From positions 42,280 to 106,279 of the forward strand of contig NZ_JBDPZD010000008.1 of assembly GCF_039872745.1 (NCBI RefSeq): 64,000 nt of DNA, in the 5' to 3' direction. The DNA is from Pelomonas paludis (GTDB taxonomy: Bacteria > Pseudomonadota > Gammaproteobacteria > Burkholderiales > Burkholderiaceae_C). Of the stretch, positions 59,061 to 64,000 are shown piece after piece (position 1 is the stretch's first letter; each line of letters begins with the position of its first letter). The notes below the pieces were generated by a model that was not told the DNA's origin, did not search any database, and saw nothing but the letters and a program-made list of their open reading frames with translations. Position numbers and translations under genes: made by a program.

Positions 59061-61262
59061 TCAGTCGGTCAGGCGCGCCACTCGCCGCTTCAGCCACAGC
59101 GCGCTCGTCACCACGCTCACGCTGCTCGCCGCCATCGCGGCGCCGGCCAGCATCGGGTTGGCCAGGCCAAAGGCCGCCAGCGGCAGACCGACGGCGTTGT
59201 AGGCAAAGGCCCAGAACAGGTTCTGCCGGATCTTGGATTCGGTGAGCTGGGCCACGCGCAGCGCCAGGGGCACGCCGCGTGGGTCGCCGCGCATCAGGGT
59301 GAGGCCTGCCGCTTGCTGGGCCACGTCGGTGCCGCTGCCCATGGCGATGCCGAGGTCGGCCGCGGCCAGGGCGGGAGCGTCGTTGATGCCGTCGCCCACC
59401 ATGGCCACGGCCTGGCCTTGCGCATTGAGGCTGGCGCGTAGCGCTTCGATGCGGGCGGCCTTGTGCTCGGGCAGCACCTCGGCCTCAACCTCGTCGATGC
59501 CCAGTTGCGCCGCCACACGCGCGGCGGCGGCGCGGTGGTCGCCGCTGAGCAGCACGGTGCGCACACCGGCTGCATGCAGCGCCGCGATCGCGTCTTTGCT
59601 GCCGGGCTTGAGGGCATCTCCAAAGGCCAGCAGCGCCACCACGCGCGGCGTGGGCTGCAAGCAGGCGAGCCAGCTCTGGCTGTGGCCTTGCTGCTCGGCG
59701 GCTTGCGAGGCATCGGTCAGGGGCGCCAGATCCACGCCCAGCTCCTGCATCCATCGCGCACTGCCCAAGCGCCACTCCTGCCCGGCGATGCGCCCCGCCA
59801 TGCCGCGCCCGGCATGCGCCTGCAATGCCTCGGCTGAGATGGCAGGTAAGCCCTCGGCCGCGCTGAGCACGGCTTTGGCCAACGGGTGCTCGCTGCCGCG
59901 TTGCAGGGCCGCAGCTTGCGCCAAGGCTTCATCCCGCGCCACACCGGCTGCCGGCGTGAAAGCCATCAGCCGGGGCTGGCCTTCGGTCAGCGTGCCGGTC
60001 TTGTCAAAGGCCACGACGCGCACGCGCGGCGCCACGTCGAGCACATCGGGGTCGCGGATCAGGATGCCGCGCCGTGCGGCCGCACCCAGGCCCACCATGA
60101 TGGCGGCCGGTGTGGCCAGGCCCAGCGCGCAGGGGCAGGCGATGACGAGCACCGAGACCGCATGCACGACGGCAGCCGCCCAGTCGCCCCGCGCCAGGCC
60201 CCAGCCCAGCAAGGTCAATGCAGCGATGACCACCACCACCGGAACGAACACCGCGCTGATCTGGTCCACCCGCTTCTGCACCGCCGGCTTGCGGCCCTGC
60301 GCCGCCTGCACCAGGGCCACGATGCGCGACAGCGTGGACGCCGCGCCCACCGCGCCGGTGCGCACCAGCAGCAGCCCGCTGCCATTGACCGAGCCCCCAA
60401 TCACGCGGCTGCCCGGGTGCTTGACCTGGGGCAGGCTCTCGCCGGTGAGCAAGGCTTCGTCCACCTCGCTCTCGCCCTCCTCGACCTTGCCGTCCACCGC
60501 CACGCGCTCGCCGGGGCGCACGACGACGAGGTCGCCGGGGCGCACTTGCTCAAGCGGCAGCTCAATCTCTTCAGCCCCGCGCCGCACCCGCGCCGTCGCG
60601 GGCTTGAGCGCCTGCAGCGCCCGGATGGCCTCGCTGGTCTGCCGCTTGGCGCGCGCCTCCAGCCACTTGCCAAGCAAGATCAGCGTGATCACCACCGCCG
60701 CCGACTCGAAGTAGAGGTGATGCCCGCCATGCCCCTCAGACCACAGCCACAGGCTCAGCCCGTACGCCGCCGAGGTACCCAGCGCCACCAGCACGTCCAT
60801 GTTGGCGCCGCCGGCCCGCAGCGCCGCCCACGCGCCCTTGTAGAAACGCGCCCCGGCCAGGAACTGCACGGGCGTGGCCAGCAGCCATTGCCACAGCGCA
60901 GGCAGCTCCCAGTTCAAGCCCAGCGGCATCACCAGCATGGGCGCCAGCAGCGGCAGGCTGAGAGCGGCGCTCAGCCACAAGGCCCAGGGCGCTTGCAGCG
61001 CCTCGGCCGACTCGGCTGCGGTAGGCGGCTTGTCCTGCCCCACCTCAAAGCCAGCGCGGTGCACCGCAGCCGCCACCTCACCCGCCAGCTCCGGCAACGA
61101 GACCCCCGACGCCAGCTGCACACTGGCCCGCTCGGTCGCAAAGTTCACCGCCGCCTCCGCCACGCCCGGCACCTTGCCCAGCACCTTCTCCAGGCGCGTG
61201 GCACAGGCGGCACAGGTCATGCCGTCGATGGGGAGGTCGAGGGTGGCGGTGTCAGTGGGCAT
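59061..61262 (-). CDS. copA: Copper-exporting P1B-type ATPase
   Basis: A 733-residue pump. One N-terminal metal-binding domain (GMTCAACATRL, Cys17 and Cys20), eight hydrophobic segments, the copper CPC motif (VIACPCALG), phosphorylation site DKTGTLTEG, SEHPLA of the nucleotide domain, TGES, and GDGINDAPAL. The CPC/SEHPLA combination and single GMTCxxC domain fit Cu(I) export from the cytoplasm. A copZ-like chaperone gene is 1.2 kb away. An 18-bp dyad lies 32 bp upstream of the start. Silver or other monovalent metals may also be carried. Confidence 0.94.
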   Translation of the reverse strand: MPTDTATLDLPIDGMTCAACATRLEKVLGKVPGVAEAAVNFATERASVQLASGVSLPELAGEVAAAVHRAGFEVGQDKPPTAAESAEALQAPWALWLSAALSLPLLAPMLVMPLGLNWELPALWQWLLATPVQFLAGARFYKGAWAALRAGGANMDVLVALGTSAAYGLSLWLWSEGHGGHHLYFESAAVVITLILLGKWLEARAKRQTSEAIRALQALKPATARVRRGAEEIELPLEQVRPGDLVVVRPGERVAVDGKVEEGESEVDEALLTGESLPQVKHPGSRVIGGSVNGSGLLLVRTGAVGAASTLSRIVALVQAAQGRKPAVQKRVDQISAVFVPVVVVIAALTLLGWGLARGDWAAAVVHAVSVLVIACPCALGLATPAAIMVGLGAAARRGILIRDPDVLDVAPRVRVVAFDKTGTLTEGQPRLMAFTPAAGVARDEALAQAAALQRGSEHPLAKAVLSAAEGLPAISAEALQAHAGRGMAGRIAGQEWRLGSARWMQELGVDLAPLTDASQAAEQQGHSQSWLACLQPTPRVVALLAFGDALKPGSKDAIAALHAAGVRTVLLSGDHRAAAARVAAQLGIDEVEAEVLPEHKAARIEALRASLNAQGQAVAMVGDGINDAPALAAADLGIAMGSGTDVAQQAAGLTLMRGDPRGVPLALRVAQLTESKIRQNLFWAFAYNAVGLPLAAFGLANPMLAGAAMAASSVSVVTSALWLKRRVARLTD

Positions 61263-61293
61263 CCCACCACCTTAGCGCGGACGCGATGGCCGC

Positions 61294-61311
61294 GCTTGAG
61301 CAAGCTCAAGC
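61294..61311 (-). promoter_or_regulatory. 18-bp dyad upstream of copA
   Basis: GCTTGAGC-N2-GCTCAAGC at 61294-61311 is perfect in its 8-bp arms. It lies 32-49 bp before the copA start and 25 nt after the stop of the unknown membrane-protein gene. It may be an operator for a metal regulator. With a 2-nt spacer it cannot fold fully as RNA. Confidence 0.45.
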
Positions 61312-61335
61312 TGCCGCCACGCGCAGGGGCAACGT

Positions 61336-62334
61336 TCAGCCACCCTTGCCCTGGCGCTTGCGCCAAGCGTTCACCACCCGTGCCGCCAGCGCCTCGGCTT
61401 CAGCGCGCTGTTCCGGCGTGAGGGGTGGCGTTGCCTCCAAGATCCTGTATTTCGCTTCAAGCTCCGCGGTGGAAGTCAGCAGTGCCTTGGCGGCCTCAGC
61501 ACCCATGATCTCAACCTGGATCTGTCGCACAGCTTCATTGAATCCCTGTCGCTGGGTTTCAGTGATGCCCATCGATTGCGCATGGGCGCTGAAGGGGGTA
61601 CTGAACTGAATCAAGGCCGTGAAATCACCGCCCTCCGCAACTGCAAGCAAACCGCGCTGGACCCGTTCAAGCAAGGCAGGATTGGCTACCTGCCTTCCCT
61701 CGGTCTGCAGCCACAGAAGGTAGGGCCCAGCGGCCTCCTTCTCACCGCTGTCATACGCAGCCTTGAGCAACTCGCCTTGCCGCGCCAACGTGGCCTGGTC
61801 GAAAACTTGGCAGAGGCGCTGATTGCCTTGAAACAGCTCAATCTGGCTTTCGACCGAGAGCCCCGTGATCTGCGCCACGCGCTTAACGCCGGCGTCTCCC
61901 TGGTCGCGCGCGTTGTACAAAGCCTTGACCACTTCGTCCGCCCACTTACAAGCGCCCAGCGTTTGCGCAGCCTGCAGCAATTGCTTCGGTGACGCCGGCC
62001 CTTGCAGCGCGATCTGCGTCTGCCGGATCGCGTCCGCAAAGCCTTGGCTCGAAAGCTTGGGAAGCGCCTGTACTGGAGGTTTGGAGGCTGCAACGGGTGC
62101 CGGCACTGCGCGCACTGCAGCAGGTGAGCTTGGCGGCACGGCTGGCGCCGCCGCCACATAGGCAGCTGCCACCACGGTAGCCGGCATTGCCGGTGCTGCG
62201 GCCGGCATCACCGGCTCAGCGACTGGGCGCAGCCACCACCACCCGCCCAGCGCAGCCAGCAGCAACACCGCTGCAGCAATCCACGCCAGACGGCCGCACT
62301 GCCGGCTGAACCGTATCGTTCTGAAAACTGCCAC
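61336..62334 (-). CDS. Membrane-anchored protein of unknown function beside copper genes
   Basis: A 332-residue protein: basic N terminus, one transmembrane segment (LAWIAAAVLLLAALGGWWWL), a 60-residue Ala/Pro/Val-rich linker, then a soluble helical domain (residues 100-330, e.g. FADAIRQTQIALQ, GLSVESQIELFQGNQRLCQVFDQATLARQGELL). Two cysteines (ACKW, RLCQ). Family not recognised. GTG at 62334 is chosen since GGAG lies 8 nt upstream; the longer frame from 62454 carries a non-coding-like leader. The soluble part faces the periplasm. Copper involvement is only by neighbourhood. Confidence 0.6.
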   Translation of the reverse strand: MAVFRTIRFSRQCGRLAWIAAAVLLLAALGGWWWLRPVAEPVMPAAAPAMPATVVAAAYVAAAPAVPPSSPAAVRAVPAPVAASKPPVQALPKLSSQGFADAIRQTQIALQGPASPKQLLQAAQTLGACKWADEVVKALYNARDQGDAGVKRVAQITGLSVESQIELFQGNQRLCQVFDQATLARQGELLKAAYDSGEKEAAGPYLLWLQTEGRQVANPALLERVQRGLLAVAEGGDFTALIQFSTPFSAHAQSMGITETQRQGFNEAVRQIQVEIMGAEAAKALLTSTAELEAKYRILEATPPLTPEQRAEAEALAARVVNAWRKRQGKGG

Positions 62335-62384
62335 GCGACACACTCCCTGCCTGCCGTAGGAGGTCAATCCTAGCGAGCACGAAC

Positions 62385-62403
62385 GACCTTTCTGCGACAG
62401 GTC
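62385..62403. promoter_or_regulatory. Dyad between the membrane-protein gene and copZ
   Basis: GACCT-N9-AGGTC at 62385-62403 is a perfect dyad with the 19-bp span typical of MerR/CueR-type operators. AGGTCAA is repeated at 62361-62367. It lies 53 bp before the copZ ATG. A copper-responsive CueR role is plausible but no cueR gene is in the window. Confidence 0.4.
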
Positions 62404-62456
62404 AAACCCCGCGCCGCGACTCGTGGCAAGCTGGATGCATTGCACGGAGCACAAGC

Positions 62457-62669
62457 ATGTCCACGACCACTCACACCTTCACCCTCCCTGACATGTCCTG
62501 CGGCGGCTGCGTCCAAAGCATCACCCGCGCCGCCCAGGCGGTGGACCCGGCTGCCACCGTGCAGGCCGACCTGCCGCAGCACCGCGTCACCGTCACCTCC
62601 AGCCAGCCGCGCGAGGCGCTGGCGCGGGCAATTGCCGACGCCGGCTTTGACGAAGCGCCCGCCGCTTGA
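62457..62669 (+). CDS. copZ: CopZ-like heavy-metal-associated domain protein
   Basis: A 70-residue single HMA domain: LPDMSCGGCVQSITRAAQAV carries the metal-binding MxCxxC (Cys15, Cys18), followed by VTVTSSQPREALARAIADAGF of the beta-alpha-beta fold. It shuttles Cu(I) in the cytoplasm to the CopA pump. It overlaps the acyltransferase start (TTGA). Could equally be a mercury-binding MerP-like cytosolic protein, but copA nearby favours copper. Confidence 0.85.
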   Translation: MSTTTHTFTLPDMSCGGCVQSITRAAQAVDPAATVQADLPQHRVTVTSSQPREALARAIADAGFDEAPAA

Positions 62670-63688
62670 ACACCACGCCCCGGCCGGGGCTTGAGCGCAG
62701 CCGCTTCACCGAGCTCGACGGCATGCGCGGCCTGCTGGCCGTGCTGGTGATGCTCTACCACCTGGGCCTCAACAGCCAGCTGGCGCGCTGGACCGGCGGC
62801 TGGCTGCAGGGCAGCAGAACCAGCGGCTGGCTGCAAGGCAGCCAGTGGCAGCTGTGCGTGGACTTCTTCTTTGTGCTGAGCGGCTTTGTGTTGATGCACA
62901 CCGGCCGTCAAAGCCACCCCTCGGTGCTGAGCTTCGCGCAGCGGCGCTGGTGGCGCCTGGCGCCGAGTCTGGCGGTCTGCACGCTGGCCGTGTGGGCGCT
63001 GGCCCCGCAGGCCTGGCCCTGGACCACGGTGCTGGCCAATCTGCTCTTGATCGCGCCGGTGCTGGGCCTGCCTTTACTCGACTCGCCCGGCTGGTCCATC
63101 AGCTACGAGTTCGTTCTGCCCGTGCTGGCACTCTGGGCCTGGCCTCGCCTGCCATGGCTGGCCCGGCTGCCCACCGCAGGCGCGCTTGCGCTGCTGCTGG
63201 CCGTGCAGGCGAGCGTGATGTGGGGCTTGGCGATGGGCCAGGCCTGGGCGGGCTCAGACCTGCTGCGCGCCTCGGTTGGCCTGCTGCTGGGCGCAGCGCT
63301 CTACCGGCACTGGCAGCACACCCCCCGCAGCCCCCACGCCACGCGCTCGACGCTGGCCCTGGCGGCCTGCATCGCCATGATGGCGCTGGCCGGCGTGGCC
63401 CCATGGGCTGCAGTGCTCTTCCCCACTGGCTGCGCCGCCGCGCTGTGGTGGGGCGCCGGCGCAAGCGGGCTCTTCTCCCGTGCCCCGTTGCAATGGCTGG
63501 GCCGACACGCCTATGCCATCTACCTGGCCCACACGCCCGTGCTGATGGCCGCCATCGACATGGTGGACGAGCCCGCCACGCGCGGGGTTGCGCCCAAGCT
63601 GGCGCTAGTGGTTGTCACGTTTGTCTTGGCGGCGCTGCTGCACCGGATGGTGGAGGCGCCGTTGATGCGCGGTGCTGGCACGCGCTAG
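62666..63688 (+). CDS. Acyltransferase family 3 membrane protein
   Basis: A 340-residue protein with about ten hydrophobic segments. LDGMRGLLAVLVMLYHLG near residue 18 has the essential active-site His of acyltransferase 3 proteins, followed by FFVLSGFVL and the C-terminal RHAYAIYLAHTPVL. Such proteins O-acetylate lipopolysaccharide, peptidoglycan or glycans. TTG start overlaps the copZ stop. A 27-bp tandem duplication (62798 and 62825, unit GWLQGS) lies in the first loop. Substrate unknown. Confidence 0.85.
   Translation: MNTTPRPGLERSRFTELDGMRGLLAVLVMLYHLGLNSQLARWTGGWLQGSRTSGWLQGSQWQLCVDFFFVLSGFVLMHTGRQSHPSVLSFAQRRWWRLAPSLAVCTLAVWALAPQAWPWTTVLANLLLIAPVLGLPLLDSPGWSISYEFVLPVLALWAWPRLPWLARLPTAGALALLLAVQASVMWGLAMGQAWAGSDLLRASVGLLLGAALYRHWQHTPRSPHATRSTLALAACIAMMALAGVAPWAAVLFPTGCAAALWWGAGASGLFSRAPLQWLGRHAYAIYLAHTPVLMAAIDMVDEPATRGVAPKLALVVVTFVLAALLHRMVEAPLMRGAGTR
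62798..62842 (+). repeat. 27-bp tandem duplication inside the acyltransferase gene
   Basis: An 18-nt block GGCTGGCTGCARGGCAGC occurs at 62798-62815 and again at 62825-62842, 27 nt apart, giving two copies of Gly-Trp-Leu-Gln-Gly-Ser. It keeps the frame, so it lengthens the loop by nine residues. Confidence 0.85.
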
Positions 63689-63877
63689 CGGCGGTTGCCG
63701 GCGGAATCTGCGCGGGTCAGCGACCCGCCCTACTCGGCTGCAATAGCAGCAAGGCTTCACGGCCGACCCTCGTGCTCGATTTTTCTGAGCACGACATGAA
63801 TCGTAGATAGATAGAAATAGAACATCCAGCTCAGCCATATGCCGGCGTCATATGAGGTGCGCTGCTTGTCGTTGTGG
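63689..63877. other. Intergenic region of 189 bp
   Basis: No gene is seen between the acyltransferase and the insertion sequence end. It contains a 7-bp inverted repeat CGTGCTC/GAGCACG (63771-63777, 63787-63793) and two CATATG palindromes (around 63837 and 63849). It is less GC-rich than the genes to its left, fitting a mobile-element boundary. Confidence 0.4.
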
Positions 63878-64000
63878 TGAAGCGCCCCGGGTATTGCGGA
63901 GGCCCGTTGGTTTAAGTCAGACGGGCGCGGCCTGACCAGCGCGTTGACGATGGTAGTTGGCTTCAAACTCAGCTGGCGGGACGTACCCGAGCGGCGCCAT
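63878..64000 (-). mobile_element. End of an IS3-family insertion sequence (cut by window edge)
   Basis: The element begins at TGAAGCGCCCCGGG (63878), which resembles terminal inverted repeats of IS3-group elements in Burkholderiales, and continues with the C-terminal codons of the transposase. Only about 120 bp are in the window; the target duplication cannot be checked. Confidence 0.72.
63917..64000 (-). CDS. IS3-family transposase OrfB, C-terminal end (partial)
   Basis: Reading leftward, the 27 visible residues end MAPLGYVPPAEFEANYHRQ... with stop at 63917. The block PLGYVPPAEFE is the characteristic tail of IS3-family OrfB DDE transposases. The catalytic core lies beyond the right edge of the window. 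Confidence 0.78.
   Translation of the reverse strand: MAPLGYVPPAEFEANYHRQRAGQAAPV

Noticed and set aside
63771..63793. Hairpin as terminator of the acyltransferase gene
   Set aside because: The T run is inside the loop, not after the stem, and the site is 82 nt past the stop.

Overview
The window is about 64 kb of GC-rich, densely coding DNA, most likely a chromosome segment of a Burkholderiales betaproteobacterium (Sphaerotilaceae/Comamonadaceae-like). The pointers are a PhaM-type polyhydroxyalkanoate granule protein, the gene order rsmB - DUF4390 - ntrY-like kinase - short ntrX-like regulator, and an adjacent glcDEF operon. Genus is inference; no rRNA is present.

Layout. 1-2.8 kb: DUF1800 gene (cut by the left edge), retropepsin-like protease, TraB/GumN protein, PhaM. 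2.8-7.6 kb: sugar-acid dehydratase of the IlvD/Edd family, GH5 glycosidase, Sde182-like (DUF1593) secreted protein; convergent to these is a large AfsR/SARP-like regulator (7.5-10.5 kb). 11-15 kb: glcDEF, preceded by a 168-bp palindromic element. 15.7-29.2 kb: housekeeping and signalling genes (diguanylate cyclase with a degenerate receiver, cca, proA, MuiA-like protein, queC, LemA-like protein, folE with a downstream BLUF photoreceptor gene, rsmB, DUF4390, ntrY/ntrX-like pair). 29.3 kb: tRNA-Phe with a terminator.

30.0-43.1 kb is the most distinctive part: two consecutive BMP-family (nucleoside/purine-type) ABC importer operons, each with its own sigma-54-type promoter. Operon 1 carries, between its transporter genes, a formamidase-like enzyme and two isochorismatase-fold cysteine hydrolases, one with a biuret-hydrolase-like catalytic triad. 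Operon 2 ends with adenine deaminase. The first promoter has a perfect NtrC-type dyad and a perfect palindrome of GntR type over the start point; the second is a perfect sigma-54 consensus. Read together, this looks like a nitrogen-limitation-controlled system that imports purines and amide or ureide compounds and releases ammonia from them.

43-50 kb: class II cyclic-nucleotide phosphodiesterase-like hydrolase, EamA exporter, fused indolepyruvate ferredoxin oxidoreductase, DUF2167 gene coupled to a site-2 protease. 50.4-52.4 kb: an RTX calcium-binding repeat gene split by one in-frame amber codon. 52.6-59 kb: mixed single genes (EamA, Sel1 lipoprotein, DUF2277, subclass B3 metallo-beta-lactamase, GFA family, LysE, ThuA, family 3 solute-binding protein, nucleotidyltransferase). 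59-62.7 kb: copper genes (copA, a membrane-anchored unknown, copZ-like chaperone). 62.7-64 kb: acyltransferase and the end of an IS3-family element cut by the right edge.

Starts were chosen by eye from ribosome binding sites, overlaps and signal peptides. All family names rest on motif recognition, not on database searches.
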